Shown here: positions 56,048 to 64,000 of the stretch, piece by piece | Position numbering within the stretch: the first letter of the stretch is position 1 | Layout: each line of letters opens with the position of its first letter | From: CAWGCE01 sp964480915 | GTDB lineage: Bacteria > Planctomycetota > Planctomycetia > Pirellulales > Pirellulaceae | Reading direction: 5' to 3' | DNA: 64,000 bases | NCBI GenBank assembly: GCA_964480915.1 | Contig: CAYZRS010000001.1 | Coordinates: 62,001-126,000 of the forward strand | Translations under genes and position numbers: made by a program | Notes under the pieces: generated by a model | Database searches by the model: none | What the model was told of the DNA's origin: nothing | The model's input: the letters and a program-made list of their open reading frames with translations, nothing else

Positions 56048-56347
56048 ATGGGAATTCGTGTTGAGTGTCCCAATGGACACGTCTTTAAAGTTAAGGATAA
56101 GTACGCCGGCAAAAAAGGTGTATGTCCTCATTGCAAAGGTCACGTCGTGGTCCATGTGCCCGCGACGGTCGACTCTTTTTCGCATGATGTCCTCGATGGT
56201 GTGAATACCATGGAGGGAGCCAGCAGCAGCAGTTTGCTCGGCGGTAGCGCTGTGAAACATAGCACCCGGGCTTGCAAGAGCTGTGGGATGCACAATCCCT
56301 ACTGGCACGCTAAGTGTGCCGGTTGCGGAACGTTCCAAGACAACTGA
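56048..56347 (+). CDS. small double zinc-ribbon protein
   Basis: The 99-residue soluble protein has two zinc-binding CxxC pairs at each end: VECPNGHVFKVKDKYAGKKGVCPHCKG at the start (Cys plus His and CPHC) and CKSCGMHNPYWHAKCAGCG at the end. Between them is a Ser-rich linker. Such proteins are common in planctomycetes and of unknown role, probably in protein or nucleic-acid contacts. AGGAG lies 7 nt before the ATG. Confidence 0.72.
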   Translation: MGIRVECPNGHVFKVKDKYAGKKGVCPHCKGHVVVHVPATVDSFSHDVLDGVNTMEGASSSSLLGGSAVKHSTRACKSCGMHNPYWHAKCAGCGTFQDN

Positions 56348-56357
56348 CGTCGCCCTA

Positions 56358-56393
56358 TACGTAGCGCCATACGTAGCCCCATCCGTAGCGCCA
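56358..56393. repeat. 12-bp tandem repeat, three units
   Basis: Units TACGTAGCGCCA, TACGTAGCCCCA and TCCGTAGCGCCA lie directly after the zinc-ribbon stop. The reverse complement, rotated, matches the 23799 array at 9 of 12 positions. Confidence 0.8.
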
Positions 56394-56399
56394 GAGGGT

Positions 56400-56530
56400 C
56401 GGGGGGGGTTTTTGGGGGGGGGGGGGGGGGGTGGTGGGGGGGGGGGGGGGGGAAAAAANNNNNNNNNNGGGGTGGTTTTGGGGCGGGGCTACCAACCGGG
56501 GGGGGGTGCGGGGGCCCAAAAAACACCCCC
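56400..56530. other. poly-G and N patch, probable sequencing artefact
   Basis: Runs of up to about 18 Gs broken by short T or A blocks surround ten Ns (56459-56468) and stop just before the mutS 3' end. Such G runs are typical of dark-cycle calls in two-colour sequencing. I would not trust any base here. Confidence 0.85.
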
Positions 56531-56542
56531 GACCCTTTCGGT

Positions 56543-59179
56543 TCAGCGCGGTTTGACCTGCGCTTCTTCAGCAAGCTGGGCCTGCCAACGCTGAATTTGC
56601 TGCATCGCTTCCAGCGGGGACGCATCGTTCAGTTCGAACGCCCGCAATTCATCGACGATCGGATGCTCTTCCATGCCGAATAGTGACAATTGGAATTCGG
56701 CAGGCCGTTCGGCCGCTTGACGTGTTCTGTCCCGTTCTGACTGGCGCCCGTTGCTGCCGTCTTCTTGGTGCATCGCTTCCAGCTTGGCCAAGATTTGCTT
56801 CGCCCGTCGATTCACCGGGCGGGGCACACCGGCCAAGCGAGCGACGTGGATTCCGTAGCTCTTGTCGGCAGCACCTTCCACGATGCGATGCAAGAAGACG
56901 ATTTCGTCGTTCCATTCTTTGACCGACACTTGCAGATTCACAACTCCGTCGTGTATCGATTCCAGCTCGGTCAACTCGTGGTAGTGAGTTGCAAAGAGAG
57001 TTCGCGCTCCGATCGTGTCGTGCAAGTGTTCACAGATCGCCCAGGCCAAGGAGATGCCGTCATAGGTGCTCGTGCCGCGGCCGATTTCATCCAAGATAAC
57101 CAGGCTTTTGTTCGATGCCGTGTTGAGGATGCGTGCCGTCTCGGTCATTTCGACCATGAACGTACTTTGCCCCTTCGCCAATTCGTCGCTCGCCCCGACC
57201 CGTGCGAAAACTCGATCAGCGACGCCCACCGTCGCCTTTTCAGCCGGTACGAAACTGCCCATCTGCGCCATGATGGTGATCAAAGCGGTCTGCCGAATGA
57301 AGGTGCTTTTACCTGCCATGTTGGGGCCGGTGATGAGCAGCAGGCGCCGCTCAGCGCCATCGGTCGACGTATCGTTGGGTACGAACGTGCCTTGCGGTTC
57401 CAGGATATCGAGCACCGGGTGACGGCCGCCCAGGATCTGCAGGTCGACCTCGTCGGTCATCTTGGGCTGGCAGTAATTCCGCGTGCGGGCCAGTTCGGCC
57501 AGCCCACAGATCACGTCCAGATGAGCCAGCACGTCGGCGGTCGCTCGCAGCTGACTCGTCGATTCATGCACGACGTCACGCAGCTGAGAAAACAGACTGT
57601 ATTCGAGTTCCTTGGCTTTCTCTTCTGCCGAGAGGACTTTCTCCTCGTACTCTTTCAACTCCGGCGTGATGTAACGTTCCGCATTCTTCAACGTCTGTTT
57701 GCGAATGAAGTATTCGGGCAGCTTATCTTTATTGGCATTGGTGACTTCGAAGTAGAAACCAAACACACGGTTGAAGCCCAGCTTCAGGCTGGTGATGCCG
57801 GTCTGCTCTTGCTGCTGCTGTTGGTACTCGCTCAACCACTGCTTGCCGCCCGTGGCCAGGTTGCGAAGTTCGTCAAGCTTCGCGTCGTAACCCGCGCGGA
57901 TCACGCCGCCGTCACGGATCGTGAGCGGACAATCGTCGACCAGTGCCGCTTCCAGCTTGGCTCGCAGCTCCGGACAAAGGTCGATGGCCGCTTCCAGCTG
58001 ATTTAACAGTGTGCTTTTCCGTTCGGCCAACTTCGCTTTCACGTGTGGCAGCTTTTTCAATGTGCGACCGACGTACTGCAAATCTCGCGGGCTGGCTCGG
58101 CCGGTCGTAATGCGCGACATGAGCCGATGCATGTCGTAGACCTCGCGCAGCTCGTTGCGCAGGTCGCCCGTCAATTTCTGGTCGCTCACGCACTCGCCGA
58201 TGGCCGCTTGCCGATGCTCAATCTCGCTGACCGAGGTCAACGGGCTGTTGAGCCACTGAGCCAGCAACCTTGATCCCATCGCCGTCACCGTCTTGTCGAT
58301 GACACCCAGCAGCGAGCCAACTCGGCCATCATCGCGGATCGAACGAGTCAGTTCCAAGCTGCGACGAGTCGCTTGGTCGATCTCCATGGTCGAGTCATGA
58401 CGAAACGGAATCAGTCGATCGATATGATCGAGCGACGCTTTCTGCGTTTCGTTCAAGTAGTCGATGATCGCACCGGCCGCCGCCAGCAATGACAGGGAAT
58501 CATCATCGACGCCGAAGCCGGCCATCGTGGCGGTGGAGAAGTGATTGTGCAATCGCTCGCGCGCCGTATCGATGGTGAAAGTCCAATCGGGCCGCTTGGT
58601 GACGTTGTATTCGCCCAATTGCTGCAAGAGCGCTTCGTCATCGTCCGAAATGAGGCATTCGGACGGCGCGATCCGGGCCAGGTGATCAACGATGCGGCTC
58701 GCTTCGGCTTCGCACACGTAAAAATGTCCGGTCGACAAATCGACCCACGCGATGCCAAACATCGCGTCTTGACGTTTGCGGCCTGGCGGCCTCGCGACGG
58801 CGGCCAAGTAGTTATTGGCGCGTGGATCGAGCAGCGCATCGTCGGTCAACGTTCCCGGAGTGACCACGCGAGTCACCTCGCGCTTCACCAGCCCTTTGGC
58901 CTTTTTGGCATCTTCAACCTGGTCGCAGATGGCGACCTTGTAACCGAGCTGGATGAGCTGAGCCAAGTAGCTGTCGAGCTGATGGTGCGGGAAGCCGGCC
59001 ATCGGGATCGGATTCTCGCCCTTGTCGCGGCTCGTCAGAGTCAGTCCAATCGCCGCGGCTGCCTTTTCAGCGTCCTCATGAAAGAGCTCATAAAAGTCGC
59101 CCATGCGAAAGAACAGCAGCGCATCGCCGCTGAGCTTTTTCGCCTCGTCATACTGCTGCATCATCGGTGATTTAGCCAT
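56543..59179 (-). CDS. mutS: DNA mismatch repair protein MutS
   Basis: The 878-residue MutS1 protein binds mismatches as a dimer and starts repair with MutL. The N-terminal mismatch-reading Phe-X-Glu motif is present (GDFYELFHEDA). The C-terminal ATPase has Walker A GPNMAGKSTFIRQ, then DELAKGQSTFMVEM, Walker B LVILDEIGRGTSTYDG, and ATHYHEL. Length is normal for the family. The stop lies close to the poly-G artefact, but the last residues look natural. Confidence 0.96.
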   Translation of the reverse strand: MAKSPMMQQYDEAKKLSGDALLFFRMGDFYELFHEDAEKAAAAIGLTLTSRDKGENPIPMAGFPHHQLDSYLAQLIQLGYKVAICDQVEDAKKAKGLVKREVTRVVTPGTLTDDALLDPRANNYLAAVARPPGRKRQDAMFGIAWVDLSTGHFYVCEAEASRIVDHLARIAPSECLISDDDEALLQQLGEYNVTKRPDWTFTIDTARERLHNHFSTATMAGFGVDDDSLSLLAAAGAIIDYLNETQKASLDHIDRLIPFRHDSTMEIDQATRRSLELTRSIRDDGRVGSLLGVIDKTVTAMGSRLLAQWLNSPLTSVSEIEHRQAAIGECVSDQKLTGDLRNELREVYDMHRLMSRITTGRASPRDLQYVGRTLKKLPHVKAKLAERKSTLLNQLEAAIDLCPELRAKLEAALVDDCPLTIRDGGVIRAGYDAKLDELRNLATGGKQWLSEYQQQQQEQTGITSLKLGFNRVFGFYFEVTNANKDKLPEYFIRKQTLKNAERYITPELKEYEEKVLSAEEKAKELEYSLFSQLRDVVHESTSQLRATADVLAHLDVICGLAELARTRNYCQPKMTDEVDLQILGGRHPVLDILEPQGTFVPNDTSTDGAERRLLLITGPNMAGKSTFIRQTALITIMAQMGSFVPAEKATVGVADRVFARVGASDELAKGQSTFMVEMTETARILNTASNKSLVILDEIGRGTSTYDGISLAWAICEHLHDTIGARTLFATHYHELTELESIHDGVVNLQVSVKEWNDEIVFLHRIVEGAADKSYGIHVARLAGVPRPVNRRAKQILAKLEAMHQEDGSNGRQSERDRTRQAAERPAEFQLSLFGMEEHPIVDELRAFELNDASPLEAMQQIQRWQAQLAEEAQVKPR

Positions 59180-59327
59180 CGACGAATGTTAACAAAATGG
59201 GCGAGGAGGCAAAAGAAGGCAGCCGCCAAAGGACCAGCGACTCGGTTTAAGAATTACCGATTAGGGGGATCGGAACAAGTCATCAGCCAGCCATGAGCCA
59301 CGTCAATGTCCGCAGCGTATGGCTCCG

Positions 59328-60368
59328 CTACGCCTTTCGCCGCTTTCTAAGTGACTGCGTTTGCATGTTGCAGATCTTGATCGCGTCGCGCGCTAAAGTA
59401 GCGTTGAGGATCGGGTTAGGGATTCCGGTCTTAATGCTCTGAGCGACCGCTTTCAGTTCGGCGGAAAAGGCGTTCATCATCGGGTCGCCGGTCGGCATTT
59501 TGGCTTGGTGCACTTTACCTTTGCGGTCGAGCAACGTCGGGACGCACAAGTACTTGGCTTCCTTGCCGAGGACTGCGAACTCGAATTGTAGCGTCGCCTC
59601 TTCCAGATGAATTTCGAAACCGTGATTGAAGGGGCGCCCCTGCTGGTTGATCGTACCGCTGGTTGCCTGGACGACGACGTTTGGTTCGGGAAAGCGAAAG
59701 TCGGTGTTCCAGAATTCGGCCAGGTTGCCGCGCAGGCGACCGGAAGTGGTCAACGACACGGGCATACCGAACAGCAGGCGGATGAAGTGAGCGTCGTGCA
59801 CGTGGAGATCGAGCATCGGTCCACCGATGCGGTGCTCGTCCCAGTAATGCGTAAGCCAAGCCGGGTCGGAGATAACTCGCCGAAAGTGTCCGCCTAGCAA
59901 CTGGCCGTACTTGCCGCTTTGCACGACTTTGTAAGCCCAAGCGTATTCGGGAAGGAACGGCAAGACGTGTCCGACCATCAGTTGGCGATTGGCTTTGTCG
60001 GCGGCGCGAACCATTTTGTCGCATTCCTTCGGTGTGAGCGCCATCGGCTTCTCACAGAACACATGTTTACCTGCCTTCAATGCGTGACAGGCAGTTTGAC
60101 TGTGCAGTCCCGGCGGCAACGTCACGTCGACGACATCGATCTTGTCGTTGGCCAGCATTTCGTCGAAGTTTTGATAGGTCGCGATACCGGACAAATCCAT
60201 CTTCTTGCCTGGCGGGCCGAAGTTGCCTTGGATGCCTCGCCAATCTCCCTTCAGCCGCTTCGCGTCCAGTTCACACATGGCGACGACCTTCACGCCGCGC
60301 AGTTTCTGGTACGAGAGATAATGAATCATCCCCATGAAACCGATTCCGGTGATGCCGACTTTAATCAT
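59328..60368 (-). CDS. Gfo/Idh/MocA family oxidoreductase
   Basis: The 346-residue enzyme has an N-terminal Rossmann fold (KVGITGIGFMGMIHYLSY), where GxGxxG-like GITGIGFMG binds NAD(P). The family motif FCEKPMALTPKECDKM contains the conserved EKP lysine. A C-terminal sugar-binding half follows, with YWDEHRIGGPMLDLHVHDAHFIRLLFG, which includes the catalytic His/Asp pattern. It oxidises or epimerises a sugar or inositol derivative. The start at 60368 has AAAGG upstream; the frame extends to 60407 without support. Confidence 0.9.
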   Translation of the reverse strand: MIKVGITGIGFMGMIHYLSYQKLRGVKVVAMCELDAKRLKGDWRGIQGNFGPPGKKMDLSGIATYQNFDEMLANDKIDVVDVTLPPGLHSQTACHALKAGKHVFCEKPMALTPKECDKMVRAADKANRQLMVGHVLPFLPEYAWAYKVVQSGKYGQLLGGHFRRVISDPAWLTHYWDEHRIGGPMLDLHVHDAHFIRLLFGMPVSLTTSGRLRGNLAEFWNTDFRFPEPNVVVQATSGTINQQGRPFNHGFEIHLEEATLQFEFAVLGKEAKYLCVPTLLDRKGKVHQAKMPTGDPMMNAFSAELKAVAQSIKTGIPNPILNATLARDAIKICNMQTQSLRKRRKA

Positions 60369-60515
60369 GGCGACTTGCCTTTCAAGACGAGAGCTACAGG
60401 TGAGCAAAGGAGTGCCGCTATTGTTCCGGGCATTTCAGGGTGATACAAGTTGGCGAGCAAGTGCGCACGCTCCGCTTGCAGGCCAGATGGTCGGCAGTGA
60501 ATACCGGCCGGGCGC

Positions 60516-61217
60516 TTAAGCGGCTTGCTCGCTGCTGTCGCGTCGCTCGACAAATCGCGCCTCGTAGCAGGCTCGCAGCAGCCGCTGGGCGTCGTTGATA
60601 CGTTCGAGCAGAATCGGGTCTTGCTGTGAGAGATTTTCGACGAGCGCCCGTTCCGTGGCGTCGTCCATTCGCTCGAGCATTTGCGCGATCATGATGGGAC
60701 CGCTTCGGGAAGCGAGCGGGCGGGTCCCTTTTCCCAAAATCTGATTGGCCACGACAGAGCAGACCTCGTGCAGCACATCAGGAGCGGCCGAGTTGCCGTT
60801 GGCCACCCGTTGCGCGACGCTCAGTTGGAGCGTCGTGCTCAAACGCGAAAGGACGGCTGCTGCATGTCCTGCGGGCAATTGGTGAAGCACGGCGGCGACC
60901 GTTTGTGGCAATTCGGGCGCCAGCAGTTCCGCGAGCTCTTTCGCATCCGCTTCGGTCATCAGCTCGCGCACTTCCTTGGTGGTGAAGATCGCTTCGAATG
61001 CCGAATCTTGCTGTGGAATCTGGTTCAATTCGTCCGTCAATTGAGCTGGCAAAGAATGATCGATTTCGAGCCGATCGGTAACTCGACCTGCCAGCAACTT
61101 GATCTGATTGGCCGTCAACCGCTGCAGCAGGGCAGCCGCGTCGCCGGGCGGCAGACTGGCTAGGAGAGCGAGCGGTCGTGAGCGTTGATGGTCCATTCCT
61201 TTCAACATCGACCTCAT
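60516..61217 (-). CDS. FliG-like protein lacking the C-terminal torque domain
   Basis: The 233-residue product resembles the N-terminal and middle domains of the flagellar switch protein FliG. The start has RPLALLASLPPGDAAALLQRL. The middle has LAELLAPELPQTVAAVLHQLPAGHAAAVLSRL, close to the FliG EHPQTxAxIL pattern. The linker-helix region reads IMIAQMLERMDDATERALVENLSQQDPILLERI. FliG proteins are about 330-350 residues and end with a charged domain that meets MotA; that domain is absent, and the protein ends in a basic tail and SSEQAA. Start is uncertain (ATGs at 61217, 61208 and 61196). No flagellar gene is next to it; its role may be separate. Confidence 0.68.
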   Translation of the reverse strand: MRSMLKGMDHQRSRPLALLASLPPGDAAALLQRLTANQIKLLAGRVTDRLEIDHSLPAQLTDELNQIPQQDSAFEAIFTTKEVRELMTEADAKELAELLAPELPQTVAAVLHQLPAGHAAAVLSRLSTTLQLSVAQRVANGNSAAPDVLHEVCSVVANQILGKGTRPLASRSGPIMIAQMLERMDDATERALVENLSQQDPILLERINDAQRLLRACYEARFVERRDSSEQAA

Positions 61218-61284
61218 CAGCGGTCGTTGTTCAACAGTTCTTGTGGGAAACGCTAGCTTTCGTTGGCCGCGCCGTCGCTGCCGC

Positions 61285-64000
61285 TTATTGGCCGGTCATC
61301 TGGCTGACAAGTTGCACGAATTCGGGCTCTTCTCCCAGTCGTTCTTGGAGTTCGTTGAGTACGAACTCTTTCACATCCGGGGCGCCCCATTGCCACGCTG
61401 CCCGCAGGCGCTCGATCGCCGACCGCCGCAGATCGACGGGGGTTGGCCCGTCTTTTTCCCCAGGCTGATCGGCCAGCCAATCGGCCACGTTGAGGATCGC
61501 TTGGGCCGCAATGAGGTCGGCTGCCGGTGCGTCAGAGCTCGAAGTGGGCAGCCGATTGATGCGTTCCAGCCCTTCGTCCAAATTGCCGCCGCGTATGATG
61601 GCGACGGCGATGCCCGCTCGGTCACGCAACTCGTCCGCCAGGTAGGGCGGTTTGAGTTCCAGCGCTTGCCGAGTGGTCACCGCTTGCTCAAACCAGTGAC
61701 GAGCCCTCTCCCAGTCGCCCCGCTCTACTTCGAGTTGGCCTAGCAGAGAATAGGCCCACGCGTCGTCAAGACGGTCTTGTTTTTGAGCTGCCGAAGAGGC
61801 GGTTTCTCCGGGCCCGCAAGCGATGGCTCTTAGAAAGCACTTTCGAGCCAGATCGTATTGCTGGGCAAGTTCATGATCCCTGCCCAGGTTCCGATAGGTT
61901 TTTGCCAGCCGCAGGACGTTGCTGGAGAGTTCCGGATTGTCTCTCAAAATCTCTTCACGAACTTCGACAGCCTTCGTCAGCATGCGGATGCGATCTGCCA
62001 AATGCTCTGTCCCCTTGGAAGCAACCGCTGCACCCTGCAAACAGATGCTCCACAAGTCTTTGTATTTGACAACTCGCGGAAAGCTCTCTGCCAATTGCCG
62101 GAAGTGAGCCCTCGCTTCCAAGTAGCGGGAAAGTGCCAGATCGCGTCTTCCTTCGATCATTTCCAGGTTGGCCCAATTGTAATGGTTTTGCGCCATCATC
62201 GACTGGTACTCGGCCGATTCGGGATACCGTTGTCGCAATCGTTTCAGCGCCGCTTCCGTTTCTGCGAAGTGATCTCGCGCCTCGTCGGGTCGCTTGGTCT
62301 GTTTGCAATGGATGGCGTAGCTGCTGTGGATTTTTGCTCGGGTGACGAGTAGTCGAGTATTTTCAGCAGGCGTCGGTACGATGCCCGAAACGATTTCGAC
62401 CGCCGCACGATAGTAGTCGCCAGCCTGTTCCAATTCGTCTTCTCGCTCAGAACAGATGCCCAGACTTCGGTAAAGTTCGGCACGCGCTTGGAGGATGTCG
62501 AGCGACGGGGCGGCCGGAACGCGTTCCAAGACGGCCAGCCCGTCATGCAGAATGCGAGTCGAAGCTGGGCCGTCTCCCCGAATCTCAGCGATGCCCGAGA
62601 GTTTGCACAGCGCATTTGCGTGTTCTGCTGCGACCGCTTCCAGGCCGTTGGAAGCCGTATAGGATTCACAAATCGCGATCAGGTTTTGCAATGCCTTTTC
62701 GGTCGCGTCAACGTCCTTCAAGTGCCAAGCGATTTCAGCAGCCCGCCGCCACGCTTTGATCGTGTCGATTTCGGCCATCGTCGGATCGATCGCTTCATCC
62801 TGCAAAAACCGCTGATTGATGTCGGCGGCCCGCTCGAGAATTCGTTTGCGGATGGCCTCGGTTTGCGGAAGGTCGTGCATTTCGGCGGCGATGTCGGTCA
62901 GGAGCTCGTCGACGGCGTCTTGGGCCGCCCGCAGATTTCTGGTCGCGCGATCTTTTTGAGCCCGCACTTCCACAAGGCTGCGTTCCGCGCGCAACCATTG
63001 CCATCCGAAAGAGAGCGAGCCGGTGATCAGCAGCCCGATCGCGAGGCCGCTGACGGCGGCCAGCGCTCGATTTCTCTGGCACCAGCGGCGCGCTCGTTCC
63101 GCCTTGCCAATCGGTCTGGCCTGTATCGGCCGCCCATCGAGAAAGCGTTGCAGTTCCTCGGCAACCTGTTTGGCCGTGGCGTACCGCTCGGCAGGCGACT
63201 TCTCCATGCACTTTAAGCAGATCGTTTCTAAGTCGCGCGGGATCTTCGGATTCAGACGCCGCAGGAAAGGCGGGTCGGTGTGCAAGACGTGATACAGCAA
63301 CATCTTGACGTTTCCCTCAAACGGGAGACTGCCGGTGAGTAATTGAAAGAGGATGACGCCCAGGGAATAGATGTCCGTCCGGTGGTCCGTCTGGTGCGCC
63401 TCGCCGCGAGCCTGTTCTGGCGACATATGGGTTGGGGTGCCGAGGATGTGGCCCTCGACGGTCATCGTCACTTCCCCCGCTTCCCGCTTGGCGAGGCCGA
63501 AATCCATAAGATGCGTTCGGTTCCGATGGTCGACGACGACGTTGGACGGTTTCACATCGCGATGGATGACTCCGGCGCTATGGGCGTGATCGAGCGCCAG
63601 CGCCAGCTCGCGACACATCTGGACTGCTGCTCGGAATGTCGGGCGGTGGTTCTCGAGCCACTGAGAAAGGTCGCTGCCTTCGACGTATTCGCTGACGATA
63701 AACAGCGAATCGTCCTGCTGACCGACCTCGTGAATTTGAACAATGTGGGGATGACGCAATTGGGCCGCAGCGCGCGCTTCGCGCAGGAATTGTTCTTCTC
63801 GCAGAGGGTCGACGGGGCCAAGCCGCGGAATCTTCACCGCGACTGTCCGGTCGAGCTGTTCGTCATGCGCTTTCCACACCGTTCCGAACGCGCCAGCGCC
63901 GATCTTTTCTTGCAGTTCGAAATGGCCGACGAAATCTGGTCTCGCCGAATCGCCGTCGCACGGCGTATCGCCGACGAGACTAAACGTACTGCCACAACGG
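61285..64000 (-). CDS. Hanks-type Ser/Thr kinase with TPR tail (5' truncated by window edge)
   Basis: The frame is open to the right edge, so the N-terminus is missing. The visible part starts with the glycine loop KIGAGAFGTVWKAH and VAVKIPRLGP. It continues with the catalytic loop HRDVKPSNVVV and DFGLAKREAGE, all catalytic residues present. A membrane helix (ALAAVSGLAIGLLITGSL) and a TPR-like helical region of about 550 residues follow. It differs clearly from the kinase at 29063, so it is not a recent copy. It is followed 67 nt later by the FliG-like gene and may share its transcript. Confidence 0.9.
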   Translation of the reverse strand, partial: RCGSTFSLVGDTPCDGDSARPDFVGHFELQEKIGAGAFGTVWKAHDEQLDRTVAVKIPRLGPVDPLREEQFLREARAAAQLRHPHIVQIHEVGQQDDSLFIVSEYVEGSDLSQWLENHRPTFRAAVQMCRELALALDHAHSAGVIHRDVKPSNVVVDHRNRTHLMDFGLAKREAGEVTMTVEGHILGTPTHMSPEQARGEAHQTDHRTDIYSLGVILFQLLTGSLPFEGNVKMLLYHVLHTDPPFLRRLNPKIPRDLETICLKCMEKSPAERYATAKQVAEELQRFLDGRPIQARPIGKAERARRWCQRNRALAAVSGLAIGLLITGSLSFGWQWLRAERSLVEVRAQKDRATRNLRAAQDAVDELLTDIAAEMHDLPQTEAIRKRILERAADINQRFLQDEAIDPTMAEIDTIKAWRRAAEIAWHLKDVDATEKALQNLIAICESYTASNGLEAVAAEHANALCKLSGIAEIRGDGPASTRILHDGLAVLERVPAAPSLDILQARAELYRSLGICSEREDELEQAGDYYRAAVEIVSGIVPTPAENTRLLVTRAKIHSSYAIHCKQTKRPDEARDHFAETEAALKRLRQRYPESAEYQSMMAQNHYNWANLEMIEGRRDLALSRYLEARAHFRQLAESFPRVVKYKDLWSICLQGAAVASKGTEHLADRIRMLTKAVEVREEILRDNPELSSNVLRLAKTYRNLGRDHELAQQYDLARKCFLRAIACGPGETASSAAQKQDRLDDAWAYSLLGQLEVERGDWERARHWFEQAVTTRQALELKPPYLADELRDRAGIAVAIIRGGNLDEGLERINRLPTSSSDAPAADLIAAQAILNVADWLADQPGEKDGPTPVDLRRSAIERLRAAWQWGAPDVKEFVLNELQERLGEEPEFVQLVSQMTGQ

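Noticed and set aside
56283..56594. 103-codon ORF spanning the zinc-ribbon 3' end and the poly-G patch
   Set aside because: Most of it is coded by artefact sequence and Ns.
1..64000. tRNA, rRNA, CRISPR arrays, insertion sequences or phage genes
   Set aside because: I saw no T-loop or cloverleaf pattern, no regular spaced repeats, and no transposase, integrase or phage protein. A tRNA and Infernal scan could confirm this.

Overview
The window looks like chromosomal DNA of a planctomycete, most likely of the order Pirellulales. The signs are a prepilin-like DUF1559 protein next to a small lipoprotein, giant Hanks-type kinases with TPR tails, a LEPR-XLL-type surface protein, a PEP-CTERM plus dockerin protein, TadE/TadG genes, a secreted sulfatase, Gly-rich EF-hand proteins and zinc-ribbon proteins. 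Two 100-N gaps flanked by exact 55-nt duplications and a poly-G/N patch point to a short-read assembly, possibly of metagenomic origin. I saw no rRNA, tRNA, CRISPR array, phage or insertion sequence.

Layout. 1-8.4 kb: the end of an M16 peptidase, an Nramp-like transporter lacking the metal-site motifs, secreted hypotheticals, a repeat-built surface protein, inorganic pyrophosphatase, a DUF819 membrane protein and an enoyl-CoA hydratase-like protein without the usual glutamates. 8.5-13.4 kb: a three-domain fusion (cysteine desulfurase, ETHE1-like persulfide dioxygenase, rhodanese) and a GGDEF/EAL c-di-GMP protein. 13.8-25.5 kb: BioF2-type acyltransferase, a TadE-TadG-TadE operon, YceI, the PEP-CTERM/dockerin protein, a YjjX-type NTPase, the DUF1559/lipoprotein pair, an EF-hand protein and a Tat-exported intradiol dioxygenase.

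25.9-44.9 kb is an exopolysaccharide locus of Wzx/Wzy type. It holds two GT4 glycosyltransferases, a Wzz/GumC-like chain-length protein, a Wza-like outer-membrane exporter broken by one in-frame TAG, a WbaP-type initiating sugar-phosphate transferase, a flippase, a sulfotransferase (so the polymer may be sulfated), an O-antigen ligase/polymerase split only by an assembly gap, and a secreted clan GH-A-like glycosidase. A 1,411-residue Ser/Thr kinase sits inside the locus.

44.9-49.9 kb: a type II thioesterase divergent from a fatty-acyl-AMP ligase fused to an acyl carrier protein, then a sulfatase. 50-55.8 kb is a formate dehydrogenase operon, fdhD-fdhB-fdhA on the minus strand. fdhA has an in-frame UGA at the catalytic selenocysteine position, followed by a bacterial SECIS-like hairpin with a GGUCU loop, so the two ORFs seen there are one 907-residue selenoprotein gene. 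56-64 kb: a zinc-ribbon protein, a sequence-artefact patch, mutS, a Gfo/Idh/MocA oxidoreductase, a FliG-like protein without the torque-generating domain, and a second kinase/TPR protein that runs off the right edge.

The most notable points are the selenocysteine formate dehydrogenase, the persulfide triple fusion, the nonsense-interrupted exporter in a sulfated-exopolysaccharide locus, and a 12-bp tandem repeat found at two of the assembly trouble spots.
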